From Saccharospirillaceae bacterium (GTDB taxonomy: Bacteria > Pseudomonadota > Gammaproteobacteria > Pseudomonadales > Oceanobacteraceae), in NCBI GenBank assembly GCA_021208685.1, contig JAJOJJ010000028.1:1-47733 (forward strand): 47,733 nt of DNA, given 5' to 3'. The position numbers and the translations under genes were made by a program. Every line of letters starts with the position of its first letter. Position 1 is the first letter of the stretch. Shown one piece after another: positions 37,871-45,966 of this stretch. The notes below the pieces were generated by a model. That model saw nothing but the letters and a program-made list of their open reading frames with translations. It ran no database searches and was not told where the DNA came from.

Positions 37871-38202
37871 AAAACCTCCGTTGTATTCAAAGCACCGCCA
37901 GTACAGCGCAAATAGCCCACGGTGTTTTGAATAAATCGGCCAAATTGCACGATAAGATGCGCCGCACGGACAAACATTGATCAGCGTTTTGTTAGTTGAG
38001 CCTCAGAAAAAAGTCGGGTAGGCTCAGCCCAAAGCAGGGAAAGCTGAACCTGTCCGCTCGTCAGAGCAGCGGAATGGATGCCCAATCGCCCTGAACATCA
38101 TCGCGTAAAACAAACCCTGCCAGTCCTGTTATGGCGCGAACAAGGAAGGGCGGTAGCGTGCCCGGATTTCCACCTTCCTGTTGCATCGGAATCTGAATTT
38201 TT
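37871..38202. other. Intergenic region without a supported gene
   Basis: 332 bases. A 66-codon minus-strand frame (38261-38061) overlaps the NADAR start and has no ribosome binding site. No clear hairpin, tRNA or repeat was found. Confidence 0.5.
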
Positions 38203-38673
38203 ATGTTATTTGAGCACAAAGACAAAAAGCGCTTCCCGGTTTCCCGAACCGACGCCAGCAACCCGTTATCGTCGTATGCGCTTTTTGCGTTTGAACTCGA
38301 CGGCGCGCAGTGGCCGACGGTGGAGCATTATTACCAGGCCATGAAATTTGAAGACGCCACCTACCGCGAAAAAATCCGTACCGCTGCCACAGCAAAAGAA
38401 GCAGCAAAACTGGGAAAGAGCCGCTGGCAAAAACGCCGCAAAGACTGGAAGAAAAACACCGTTACCTACATGACCCGCGGCAGTTACATAAAATGCCGCC
38501 AATACCCGGAAGTCGATGCTGCGCTGATGGAAAGCGGCGACATTGAAATAGCCGAACTCAGCAACTACGACTATTTCTGGGGCAGTGGTCGCGATATGCG
38601 CGGGCATAACCACTTCGGAAAACTGTGGATGGGAATCCGGCAGAAATTGCGTGAGGAAAAGGCGCAGGCCTGA
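38203..38673 (+). CDS. NADAR family protein (YbiA-like)
   Basis: 156-residue protein of the NADAR family, named for links to NAD and ADP-ribose metabolism; YbiA-type members act as N-glycosidases on riboflavin intermediates or ADP-ribosylated molecules. Signatures are NPLSSYALFAFELDGAQWPTVEHYYQAMKF (read in two parts), IRTAATAKEAAKLG and NYDYFWGSGRDMRGHNHFG. The ATG has no strong ribosome binding site. It sits next to and converges with the integrase gene, at the edge of the integron, so it may belong to the host side of the boundary. Confidence 0.88.
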   Translation: MLFEHKDKKRFPVSRTDASNPLSSYALFAFELDGAQWPTVEHYYQAMKFEDATYREKIRTAATAKEAAKLGKSRWQKRRKDWKKNTVTYMTRGSYIKCRQYPEVDAALMESGDIEIAELSNYDYFWGSGRDMRGHNHFGKLWMGIRQKLREEKAQA

Positions 38674-38700
38674 ATGCGCTGACAGGGGGCTGCAAGTCTT

Positions 38701-39669
38701 TCAACGGTATGCAATAGCGTCCAGTGGACTTGATGTACCTGCAAAGTGCTGGCCAATAACATGGGTATAAATCTGGGTTGTTTTCACATCAAAATGCCCC
38801 AGTAATTCCTGAACTGTGCGTATGTCGCGACCAGTACGAAGCAGTTCGGTTGCGAAACTGTGCCGGAAGGTGTGACAGGTAATGCGCTTATGGGTAAGTC
38901 CGGATTTTATAACCGCCTGACGCAGTGCTTTCCGAGGAACAGAATCATGCAAATGGTGTCGGCAAAGAGTACCTGTTATAGGGTGAATACATAAACCGGA
39001 TGACGGAAACAAAAACATCCAGGCAGCTTGCCGATAAGCAGAAGGATATTTTTTGGCCAGTACTCCCGGAATAGAAGGGCCGATGCCTTGTTGATTATCG
39101 GATTCCTGTAATCGAAGCACGTTGCGAATCTCTGCTTCAATGGCGGGGCGTAATGAAGGGCTCAGAATGGTTACCCGGTCTTTAGCGCCTTTGCCATCAT
39201 GAACCGTCAATGTTCCATGAGAAAAATTAAAGTCTTTTACGCGTAAGCGCAGGCATTCCGTAATACGAAGACCAGAACCAAACAAAAGGGAAAAAATCAG
39301 CCTATCGCGCCCTGAAAGCTCGCGCAGAATAGCGGCAACCTCTGATGTACTGAGCACTTCAGGCAAACGCCTTGGCTTGGTTGCAAAGGTAAAATTCAGG
39401 TCACCTAATGGTTGTTGCAAAAACTGATTGTATAAAAATGCCAGTGCATTGAGTGCGATTTTCTGCGTATTAATCGCGACGCTACGCTTTCCAGCAAGAT
39501 AACTCAGGTAGGCCATGACATCATCGCCGCCCAGCGTCACCGGATGTTTGAGACGATGAAAACGGATGAAATCCTTGATCCAGTAAATGTAAGTATGCTC
39601 GGTACGTAGGCTCATTCCACGCAGGCGCATGAACGCACGAATATCATTCAGGAAGGGGCTTTTACCCAT
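38701..39669 (-). CDS. intI: Integron integrase (IntI family tyrosine recombinase)
   Basis: 322-residue tyrosine recombinase. It differs from phage integrases by the extra segment found only in IntI proteins between the second and third catalytic motifs (about 195-225, PSIPGVLAKKYPSAYRQAAW). The catalytic residues appear intact: R135 (SGLRITE), K160/K163 (GKGAKDR), H266 and R269 (CHTFRHSFA), H292 (LLGHFD) and Y301 (TQIYTHV). AGGTATTGAT precedes ATG. It is divergent from the cassettes, as in class 1 and most chromosomal integrons. A LexA-type box overlaps its promoter. Confidence 0.95.
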   Translation of the reverse strand: MGKSPFLNDIRAFMRLRGMSLRTEHTYIYWIKDFIRFHRLKHPVTLGGDDVMAYLSYLAGKRSVAINTQKIALNALAFLYNQFLQQPLGDLNFTFATKPRRLPEVLSTSEVAAILRELSGRDRLIFSLLFGSGLRITECLRLRVKDFNFSHGTLTVHDGKGAKDRVTILSPSLRPAIEAEIRNVLRLQESDNQQGIGPSIPGVLAKKYPSAYRQAAWMFLFPSSGLCIHPITGTLCRHHLHDSVPRKALRQAVIKSGLTHKRITCHTFRHSFATELLRTGRDIRTVQELLGHFDVKTTQIYTHVIGQHFAGTSSPLDAIAYR

Positions 39670-39690
39670 ATCAATACCTCATTCGAAATG

Positions 39691-39732
39691 CTGTATATAA
39701 AAACAGTATATTTAAGTGTTTTGTGAAATCAA
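39691..39732 (-). promoter_or_regulatory. intI promoter with LexA (SOS) box
   Basis: CTGTATATAAAAACAG at 39691-39706 fits the LexA consensus CTGT-N8-ACAG. On the minus strand, TTGATT (39732-39727) and TATACT (39710-39705) are separated by 16 bases, making a good promoter whose -10 the box overlaps by two bases. LexA bound here should block intI, and DNA damage should release it. Confidence 0.82.
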
Positions 39733-39999
39733 TGCGCGTTTAGGCACGAGTGTAAAGATGTACATGCTCGAATTGACACCAAAGCCAAAAATATGGGTTG
39801 TATAATCAATGAGTTACGAGATTGTCAGAAATGATAGTGCGCAAAGTGTAAAGATGATTGTGGTGCGAAAGCGTGCTTGCGCGTTTTTATCCTGATAGTG
39901 GTGTCATTTTTGATGCTTTTCGTAACGGTGACAGTCGGTTAGACTCGGAACTTAAAATCCAATGAAGGTGTGGAAACGAGCACGCCTACGAATAAACTG
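39733..39999 (+). other. attI region of the integron
   Basis: Non-coding stretch between the intI promoter and the first cassette. The recombination point is inferred at G39999/T40000 in AAACTGTTATGGCC. The 11-base direct repeat GTGTAAAGATG occurs at 39750 and 39846. A TTGACA (39773-39778) and a perfect TATAAT (39801-39806) point toward the cassettes, but the spacing is 22 bases, so the cassette promoter Pc is not certain. A GC-rich inverted repeat followed by GTTTTT lies near 39866-39887. Confidence 0.75.
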
Positions 40000-40062
40000 T
40001 TATGGCCAACCCAGCCTGATAAATCCCAAATATTTTAATCATTTTTTATACTAGGAAAGTAT

Positions 40063-40866
40063 ATGAGCAAGACTATTGATGGAGTGGATTTTGTAAATCA
40101 TGACTCATATGGTTTATTCCACATACATCATATTTCTGATGAGCTAAAAGATATTATTAGAAGGAATTTGACTTCTATCTGTCATGGTAGTGCTCATTCA
40201 AAAACTGCTTTGTATGGTTACAAACCAACATTAAAATCTTTTTTGAATCGCTATGATTCAAAAACTGAAAATACGAAAAAAGGTATGATCGGCGAATTTC
40301 TAGCGCATTTGTTAATAACTGAATCATATGAGAGTTTAAAAATATCATCTGCGTTTTTTAATCTTGAAGAAAAATCTATAAAAAAAGGGTTTGATCTCAT
40401 AGTATATGATTCTGTGGAAAATAGTGTTTGGATCACGGAGGTAAAGTCAGGGAATCTACATAAAAATAAAGATCATGATGGAACAACTAAAGATTTATTA
40501 AATACTGCAAAAAGTGATCTGGTTAAACGATTGAATGAACAAGAAACTCAATATTGGCTTAATGCAATAAATCATGTCCGCGCATCGGTTCAAGACACAA
40601 GCGATTACAAAGATACTTTAATCAACATACTTGATTCTGATTATGGTAGTAGTGCAGCTGAAGGACGTGCAAGTAGTGAAGACAAAAATGTCATCCTAGT
40701 TTCAAATCTATTTGAGCCATTGGGTACAAAGATTACAGCTAAACCAGCTAAAGATGTGCATGAAGAGCTAGTAAAAGAGTCAATTTTCAGAAATAGAATT
40801 GTTCTATCAATACAAAAAGAAACACACGAAAGTATTGTTGACTTCCTAAGGCTTGAGGCTGTGTAA
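40063..40866 (+). CDS. hamA: Hachiman-type defence nuclease HamA (DUF1837-like)
   Basis: 267-residue protein resembling HamA (DUF1837), the nuclease-like subunit of Hachiman anti-phage systems. A PD-(D/E)xK pattern is visible: E78 in MIGEFLAHLL, D111 in KKGFDLIVYD and E126-x-K128 in WITEVKSG, so DNA cleavage is plausible. AGGAAAGTAT precedes the ATG. The helicase gene follows one base later and reads in the same direction. AbpA of the related AbpAB system is an alternative name for this type of protein. It is strongly AT-rich against the host genes, showing horizontal origin. Confidence 0.82.
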   Translation: MSKTIDGVDFVNHDSYGLFHIHHISDELKDIIRRNLTSICHGSAHSKTALYGYKPTLKSFLNRYDSKTENTKKGMIGEFLAHLLITESYESLKISSAFFNLEEKSIKKGFDLIVYDSVENSVWITEVKSGNLHKNKDHDGTTKDLLNTAKSDLVKRLNEQETQYWLNAINHVRASVQDTSDYKDTLINILDSDYGSSAAEGRASSEDKNVILVSNLFEPLGTKITAKPAKDVHEELVKESIFRNRIVLSIQKETHESIVDFLRLEAV

Positions 40867-40867
40867 A

Positions 40868-43348
40868 ATGAAGGAGCTTACTTATAATAGACTTACCCAC
40901 ACATCCTTTAGTGAACAGTTTAATGCATTTAAAGCTTTATATGAGAAGTTTTTGTTCAATCGAGAATTATCTCAAAATGAAATTGAAAAAGCATTATCAA
41001 TTTCTGTTCTTTTTTCCAACCAAGGTGATAGAACTCTAAATAAAATTGGATATAAGATTGCACTGCTTTACGCAATCAATAAAAATGACTTCAAACCACT
41101 TTATGATATATGCATTAACACAGGTATTACACCAGTAGCTGATCTTTTAAAAAGAATAGAAAAAAGTCAAAACATAGGGCAAGAAGAAGATGGATTTTAC
41201 CCGACAATAATAGAAAGTTTTATTGACAATTTCAGGGTCGGAGAAATTGTACAAACAGAACAGCAGGTTGTTCTGAACAATTTTCATCTTGAAAAAATTG
41301 ATGCTACAACGACAGTTGTTGCACCTACATCATATGGAAAATCCGAACTGATAATATCAACTATACAAAAAGAGACTGGTAAAAAAATATGCATTCTGGT
41401 TCCTTCTAAGTCACTACTTGCTCAAACAAAAAGGAGGGTTTTAGAATCTAACTCAGGGTGGATTAATAAAATTATAACCCATCCAGATATGTATAGTGAA
41501 GATAACGATTCATCACTATACATATTAACTCAAGAGAGATTAAGCAGGCTTATCAATAAGCAAAAGGATTTTTATTTAGACACTGTATTTATAGATGAAG
41601 CACACAACATACTAGAAAAAGGAAGTCGAAGTACATTATTAGCTTCAACATTGAGAGTATTACATTACAGAAATAGAGACACCGCTTTTAAGTTTCTTAC
41701 GCCTTTCCTTGAAGACCCTAAAAATATAAATTTAAAGGATGTTGAACTATCAACATTTTCTTTCAAAGTGGATGAATATGTAAAAGCAGAGAATGTTTTT
41801 ATTAGCGATTATCGAAACGGCGAAAAAACACACAAGCTATATGACCCACTGATAAATGATTTTTTCCCATACAACAATGATGATCTTGACGAAGTAGAAT
41901 ATATAGTCAATCGTTCATCTGATAAAAATGTAATTTATTTTAATAGACCAAAACATATTCAGATTTTTGCTAAAATCTTGGCAGAAAAACTACCTAAAAT
42001 CTCTTCGGCAATAGTTAACGCAGCAATAAAGGAAATTAGTGATTTTAGCGACGAGAAATATTTACTTCTTAAGTGTCTAAGCAAGGGTGTCGTATACCAT
42101 CATGGTTCCATGCCTGAAGCGATAAGACAGTATGTAGAATACATATATCGTGAATGCGATGAAGTAAAATATATAATTACAAGCTCAACATTACTTGAGG
42201 GTGTTAATCTGCCTGTTGAAAAAATGTTCTTATTAGACATTCGGAAAGGTTTGGAGCATTTGCGTCATTCACAATTCAGAAATTTAATTGGAAGAGTAAG
42301 CCGTTTTAATGATGTTTTTGCTAATCCTCAATTAGGATCTCTTGAGAAGCTTGTTCCTGAAATACATATTATTGCCACAGATAATTACTTTCCTAGCGTG
42401 GCAAATATAAATAATTTTGTTAGAAAAGTGATGCAGGAGAGTAAAAAGAATAAAGATGTAGTTGAAAATGTGCTAATCAATGGAACGAAAATAAATGATG
42501 ACAATAGAAAAGAATATGAACTTGCAATAACAAGACTTGGGAATATCGAGGAAGGGATAATATCAAGTAATACTTATAAAATTGCAAAAACAGATATAGG
42601 GAAAAGGTTGCTTGAATCCAACATAACTGAGATCAATGTTTTTGAATGTGAAGAAAGAATTGAGCAGTTTTTAAATTCTCACTTACAAGAAAATGGAAGA
42701 ATAAAAGATTCAAATACACTTATGTCTGTTATTTATCAGGCATTTGTAGCGAATATTGAAAATAATAGCAAAAACAGAGATAAAAGCTTAACTCGATTAA
42801 AAAACGACAAAGCGCAAACGTTTTACGCAATGTTTCTAGATTGGAATATTGAAAACACCCCAATGGGTGTGATGATTGGACGTTTTTTAAAATTCTGGAG
42901 TGAACTCCCAGAGAGCACTCCAATTTTCGTTGGAAGCTGGGGAGATGTAAAAAAAGACGACTCTTATAGAGAGTTATTTACATATATCTCAAGAAAGTCT
43001 AAAGATGAACAAGTAAACTTGGCGATTGTTAGAATTAAAGAGGAAGAAGATTTTGTTGATTACAATATTTTTCAATATCTAGACATCCTTTTTGATAGTG
43101 AGTTAATAGATGAAAACTTTTACAAGCTAGTCAAATACGGTACAACAGATGAATCTACTATATCTATGATTCAAAACGGATTCAGTAAAAGTACCGCTGA
43201 GCTTATTAATAACAATTATATCGATTACTTCACAATCGAAAACAATGAAGTTAAGTCAGTTAGAAAAGAAATTCACCAAAAGCTACTTGATGATGGTGTT
43301 GGATTTATGCAGCGCAACGAAATAGCAATGAATGTGCTAAACAAATAG
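40868..43348 (+). CDS. hamB: Hachiman-type defence helicase HamB
   Basis: 826-residue superfamily 2 helicase. Visible motifs are Walker A APTSYGKSE (152-160), the DEAH box FIDEAHNI (243-246), ITSSTLLEGVNLPVEKMFLL (motif V region) and NLIGRVSRF (motif VI), similar to Ski2-like and HamB proteins. HamB is the helicase partner of HamA and is thought to restrain or deliver the nuclease at infection. ATG at 40868 is one base after the hamA stop; a TTG 15 bases upstream inside hamA is in frame. The last 400 residues are less conserved and family-specific. Confidence 0.85.
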   Translation: MKELTYNRLTHTSFSEQFNAFKALYEKFLFNRELSQNEIEKALSISVLFSNQGDRTLNKIGYKIALLYAINKNDFKPLYDICINTGITPVADLLKRIEKSQNIGQEEDGFYPTIIESFIDNFRVGEIVQTEQQVVLNNFHLEKIDATTTVVAPTSYGKSELIISTIQKETGKKICILVPSKSLLAQTKRRVLESNSGWINKIITHPDMYSEDNDSSLYILTQERLSRLINKQKDFYLDTVFIDEAHNILEKGSRSTLLASTLRVLHYRNRDTAFKFLTPFLEDPKNINLKDVELSTFSFKVDEYVKAENVFISDYRNGEKTHKLYDPLINDFFPYNNDDLDEVEYIVNRSSDKNVIYFNRPKHIQIFAKILAEKLPKISSAIVNAAIKEISDFSDEKYLLLKCLSKGVVYHHGSMPEAIRQYVEYIYRECDEVKYIITSSTLLEGVNLPVEKMFLLDIRKGLEHLRHSQFRNLIGRVSRFNDVFANPQLGSLEKLVPEIHIIATDNYFPSVANINNFVRKVMQESKKNKDVVENVLINGTKINDDNRKEYELAITRLGNIEEGIISSNTYKIAKTDIGKRLLESNITEINVFECEERIEQFLNSHLQENGRIKDSNTLMSVIYQAFVANIENNSKNRDKSLTRLKNDKAQTFYAMFLDWNIENTPMGVMIGRFLKFWSELPESTPIFVGSWGDVKKDDSYRELFTYISRKSKDEQVNLAIVRIKEEEDFVDYNIFQYLDILFDSELIDENFYKLVKYGTTDESTISMIQNGFSKSTAELINNNYIDYFTIENNEVKSVRKEIHQKLLDDGVGFMQRNEIAMNVLNK

Positions 43349-43353
43349 TCCGG

Positions 43354-43408
43354 CCATAACAAGTAAATCCAGGTGACGCCTACGGTGCACCTGATTTAGG
43401 CGTTATAC
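43354..43408 (+). other. Integron attC site 1
   Basis: 55-base attC. R'' is CCATAAC (43354-43360) and R' is GTTATAC (43402-43408). TAAATCCAGGTG pairs with CACCTGATTTA leaving one extra C, the typical extrahelical base. The hamB stop lies six bases before R''. Confidence 0.9.
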
Positions 43409-43427
43409 ATAAACAGAGTAGCTCTGC

Positions 43428-43952
43428 ATGTATCTGAAAATTAGTGATGAATATGCAGACGGTGAGCTCCGACTATTAACTGAACTGCTAAATACCATTG
43501 ATGAAAAGGTCTTTGAAATCAGCCGCTTAATTGCTGCATCAGTTGATCCAGATTCAGACGGACTGACAGATCGAGGAGAATACTTCATAGGAGCTGGCTT
43601 TTCGGCCATACAACAATATTTAACTGAAACCCTTACGCTTACAGGCATTAAAAAATATCGTGCCTTTGAGATTGGCCCCCGGCAGTCGGACAGACTAACC
43701 TTCGTTGCGGTAGTGAATGCCGCTGCCAACTGGTGGAAATATTCTGCTGAATGGGTGGGTCAACCAACACAAAATGAGTTGGCAGAAAAAACTCAAGAAA
43801 TCGTACTTGAGGTTGCAGGCACAGAGGAATATCCGTTGAGTAACGTACTCGCGAAGCTGCAAAACACGAGTGAAATTACGCTTAGCGCGTTGCTACCTAA
43901 TCTAGTTTTGTGGCGTTCCGCTGTAGACGCTGAGAAAGAGAAACATGCATAA
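43428..43952 (+). CDS. Cassette 2 hypothetical protein
   Basis: 174-residue hypothetical protein with no signal peptide or membrane segment. Predicted mostly helical and acidic; a segment SVDPDSDGLTDRGEYFIGAG has a calcium-binding-like Asp pattern (DPDSDGLTD), which is only suggestive. It begins 25 bases into its cassette and its TAA stop lies in the R'' arm of attC 2, the normal layout for cassette genes. I do not recognise a family. Confidence 0.7.
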   Translation: MYLKISDEYADGELRLLTELLNTIDEKVFEISRLIAASVDPDSDGLTDRGEYFIGAGFSAIQQYLTETLTLTGIKKYRAFEIGPRQSDRLTFVAVVNAAANWWKYSAEWVGQPTQNELAEKTQEIVLEVAGTEEYPLSNVLAKLQNTSEITLSALLPNLVLWRSAVDAEKEKHA

Positions 43953-44022
43953 CAATTGGTTCAAACCGTTCGCTTCGCTCACTGGGACGGGCTAAAGCCC
44001 GCCCCTTAACCAAACGTTAGGC
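43947..44022 (+). other. Integron attC site 2
   Basis: 76-base attC. R'' is GCATAAC and R' is GTTAGGC. TTGGTTCAA pairs with TTAACCAA leaving an extrahelical C, and the centre contains GGGCTAAAGCCC. This is a textbook attC hairpin. The cut is between G44016 and T44017. Confidence 0.93.
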
Positions 44023-44030
44023 AAAATCTC

Positions 44031-44468
44031 ATGGCTTCGTGTAAACGGCTAAGCAGCGTATCTCACAGCATCGCGCACCACGCTGTGAGCGGCTTGTCGT
44101 ATGTGCATCCACATCTGAAAAAAGCAGCAAAAGCACATGCAGAAGAAACAGTCTTTATTAATCTCCTTGCAGACGAGCCCTGCCCACAGCGGTTCTCTGA
44201 AATCGCGCCACTGAAAGCTGCATTGAATTCCTTAAAGCTGCGTTTTATAGAAATACTAAAATCTGAAGGCTTTTCAAATTCAGAGCTCAAAGCAGCGGTA
44301 CTGATGTTTGAATTTCCAGAAAAATATGCCGATGATTACTGCAGCAATTGTCACTCTTTGCTAGTTCATACAGCAGGCAAAAATTATGCACATGCAGTCA
44401 ACTATATGGGTTCGTCAATTTCGCCTAACAATGCGCTCAAAGCGCTCACTGATCTTCCCCCGCTTTAA
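44031..44468 (+). CDS. Cassette 3 hypothetical protein, 3' end altered
   Basis: 145-residue protein similar to small hypothetical proteins I recall from other integron arrays, starting with RLSSVSHSIAHHAVSGLSYV and ending in a DDYCSNC-containing region and an AVNYMGSS segment. The final residues are encoded by the truncated attC (44423-44449) and then by the end of an IS remnant, which supplies DLPPL and the stop. It begins nine bases after attC 2. Function unknown. Confidence 0.7.
   Translation: MASCKRLSSVSHSIAHHAVSGLSYVHPHLKKAAKAHAEETVFINLLADEPCPQRFSEIAPLKAALNSLKLRFIEILKSEGFSNSELKAAVLMFEFPEKYADDYCSNCHSLLVHTAGKNYAHAVNYMGSSISPNNALKALTDLPPL
44423..44449 (+). other. Truncated attC site 3
   Basis: GCCTAAC at 44423-44429 is the exact reverse complement of GTTAGGC at the cassette's start (44016-44022), so it is the R'' arm of this cassette's attC. 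The IS remnant cuts the site after AATGCGCTCAAAGCGCTCAC. Confidence 0.8.
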
Positions 44469-44591
44469 CGGGCACCAAAGTCAAACAGACGAGGTGCCCA
44501 ATGCCAAAATATACTCAGCCAAGAAAGACCTGGCAGTATTCAAATGAATTTAAAGTCAAAGCAGTTCAGCTGAGTCTGATTGAAGGGATTC
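44450..44591 (+). mobile_element. IS3-type remnant (left end with dead orfA), copy B
   Basis: It starts TGATCTTCCCCCGC and carries the first 31 codons of an IS3-family OrfA (44501 onward: MPKYTQPRKT, then WQYSNEFKVKAVQLSLIEGI), after which a second IS interrupts it and gives a TAA. It matches copy A at 9451-9310 with about 16 differences in 142 bases, in the opposite chromosomal orientation. Relative to the cassettes both copies lie the same way round. Confidence 0.8.
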
Positions 44592-44631
44592 TGTAATCCC
44601 CCCATTTTTAATCGAACGATTCAGTAGAGGA

Positions 44632-45429
44632 TCAAGCACTCTTCATCAATGACTTCGGTGGTACCCCGCCAAGTGATGAATGAGGTCGTTCGTTATTGTA
44701 TTGCCACAGCCATTCTGTCGCCAGAAACTGTGCATGAGCAATACTCGTAAATTCATGCATATCCAACCACTCATGCCTGGCTGTTCGATTGAATCGTTCT
44801 ATATAGGCGTTTTGAGTGGGCTTTCCCGGCTGGATGTACAGCAAGGTAATTCGTTGCTCATTGGCCCAGTCGATCAGTGTTTGGCTGATGTATTCCGGTC
44901 CATTATCGCAACGAAGCGCTGCTGGCTTACCTCTCCATTCAATGATCTGATTCAGTGCTCGGATAACGCGCGTGGCAGGCAGTGAAGTATCAACTTCGAT
45001 TCCCAAGCCCTCTCGGTTGTAGTCGTCCAGTACATTGAACGTACGGAACGATTTTCCCGAAGCTAATTGATCTGACATAAAGTCCATCGACCAAACCTGG
45101 TTGGGAGCCTTTGGCACATCCAGTTCACCGGGATAATCCCGTTTAATTCTGCGTCTTGGCTTGATGCGCAGATTAAGCTCAAGCTCGCGGTAAATGCGAT
45201 ACACGCGCTTGTGATTCCAGCTACAGCCTTTGACATTTCTCAAATACAAAAAGCACAGTCCAAAACCCCAGCGCTTATGAGTCGCTGTAAGCTTCAATAA
45301 CCAATCTGCAACCTGCTGATTCTCGCCCGAGAGCGTTTTCTGGTAGCGGTAGCAGGTCTCGCTGATCCCTAAGCATTGGCATGCCACACGGACGCTTACG
45401 CCTCGCTCTCTGACGACGGCCTGAGCCAT
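44632..45429 (-). CDS. IS3-family transposase OrfB (DDE integrase domain)
   Basis: 265 residues with an rve-type DDE core: the first Asp in [11 protein letters not shown], the second in [11 protein letters not shown] and the Glu in [19 protein letters not shown]. Upstream in the same frame, [10 protein letters not shown] precedes this ATG, indicating the full transposase is made as an OrfAB fusion by a -1 frameshift, probably at GGGAAAG near the orfA end. An HTH_21-like region is at the N-terminus. All catalytic residues are present, so the element may be active. Confidence 0.92.
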   Translation of the reverse strand: MAQAVVRERGVSVRVACQCLGISETCYRYQKTLSGENQQVADWLLKLTATHKRWGFGLCFLYLRNVKGCSWNHKRVYRIYRELELNLRIKPRRRIKRDYPGELDVPKAPNQVWSMDFMSDQLASGKSFRTFNVLDDYNREGLGIEVDTSLPATRVIRALNQIIEWRGKPAALRCDNGPEYISQTLIDWANEQRITLLYIQPGKPTQNAYIERFNRTARHEWLDMHEFTSIAHAQFLATEWLWQYNNERPHSSLGGVPPKSLMKSA

Positions 45430-45449
45430 CTCTCGACGTTGAGATGGCT

Positions 45450-45716
45450 TCAGTACTTTCCCTCAATGATTTCCTGACGGATCTCGGCCTTCAAACGTTC
45501 TTCGGCGTACATTTTTTTAAGCCGGGCATTCTCAGCTTCGAGCTCTTTTAATCTCTTCATCAAAGCGGCGTCCATACCACCATATTTGGATCGCCATTGG
45601 TAGATCAGCGCGGTACTGACCCCGTGTTCTCGTGCCAGTTCAGCAACGGGAACCCCGTTCTCATGCTGCTTCAGGATGGCAATGATCTGGCTGTCGGTGA
45701 ACTTGGATTGCTTCAT
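45450..45716 (-). CDS. IS3-family transposase OrfA
   Basis: 88-residue DNA-binding half of the transposase. A helix-turn-helix ([20 protein letters not shown] then [19 protein letters not shown]) is followed by a leucine-zipper-like helix with [20 protein letters not shown]. The small size resembles the IS407 group. ATG at 45716 follows CCAAGGAGTCTCTT. Confidence 0.92.
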   Translation of the reverse strand: MKQSKFTDSQIIAILKQHENGVPVAELAREHGVSTALIYQWRSKYGGMDAALMKRLKELEAENARLKKMYAEERLKAEIRQEIIEGKY

Positions 45717-45787
45717 AAGAGACTCCTTGGGTTTTCATCATAAAAGTCTCTACTGAAAACTTCGATTATTTTTCGGGGGGATTACAG

Positions 45788-45966
45788 CTCATATTGATCT
45801 GTAACTCGCTGACACAGAATTTTGAACAGCCTCCCCAGCTTTAATTCAGAAGTAAAGGAATAATGTTGTTTCTTCATCGAACAACTCTTTGGTGGCAAGG
45901 TTACCACCTATCTGGGTGTTCGAAATCATTGGATCACTACAAGTAGCTCTTTTGGTGGCTTTTGAT
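45788..45966. other. Short non-coding stretch beside the IS
   Basis: No gene. The first 50 bases (TGATCTGTAACTCGCTGACA and following) could be the terminal part of another insertion sequence whose body is lost, but I cannot assign a family. Confidence 0.3.

Larger units (their letters stand above)
40000..43402 (+). mobile_element. Integron cassette 1 (Hachiman-type defence)
   Basis: 3.4-kb AT-rich gene cassette between attI and the first attC. Its first bases plus the preceding G (GTTATGGCC) are the exact reverse complement of the R'' arm of its own attC (GGCCATAAC), as required if both ends were joined in a circular cassette. It holds two genes on the plus strand. Confidence 0.85.
44592..45786 (-). 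mobile_element. Complete IS3-family insertion sequence
   Basis: About 1.2-kb element with terminal inverted repeats that begin TGTAATCCCCCC at both ends and match again at AATCGAA and TTCAGTAGAG inside. The C before the left end also matches. It carries orfA and orfB on the minus strand. The flanks (GATT before, CTCA after the matching G) show no target duplication, so a deletion or recombination probably followed insertion into remnant B. Confidence 0.9.

Noticed and set aside
38061-38261. 66-codon minus-strand frame next to the NADAR gene
   Set aside because: It overlaps the NADAR start in antisense, has no ribosome binding site and no recognised family.
38701-39669. Phage or XerC/D-type integrase
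   Set aside because: The IntI-specific insert, the divergent cassettes with attC sites and the attI junction fit an integron integrase instead.
40063-43348. Type I or III restriction-modification system
   Set aside because: There is a helicase and a nuclease-like protein but no methyltransferase or specificity subunit; the pair fits Hachiman/AbpAB better.
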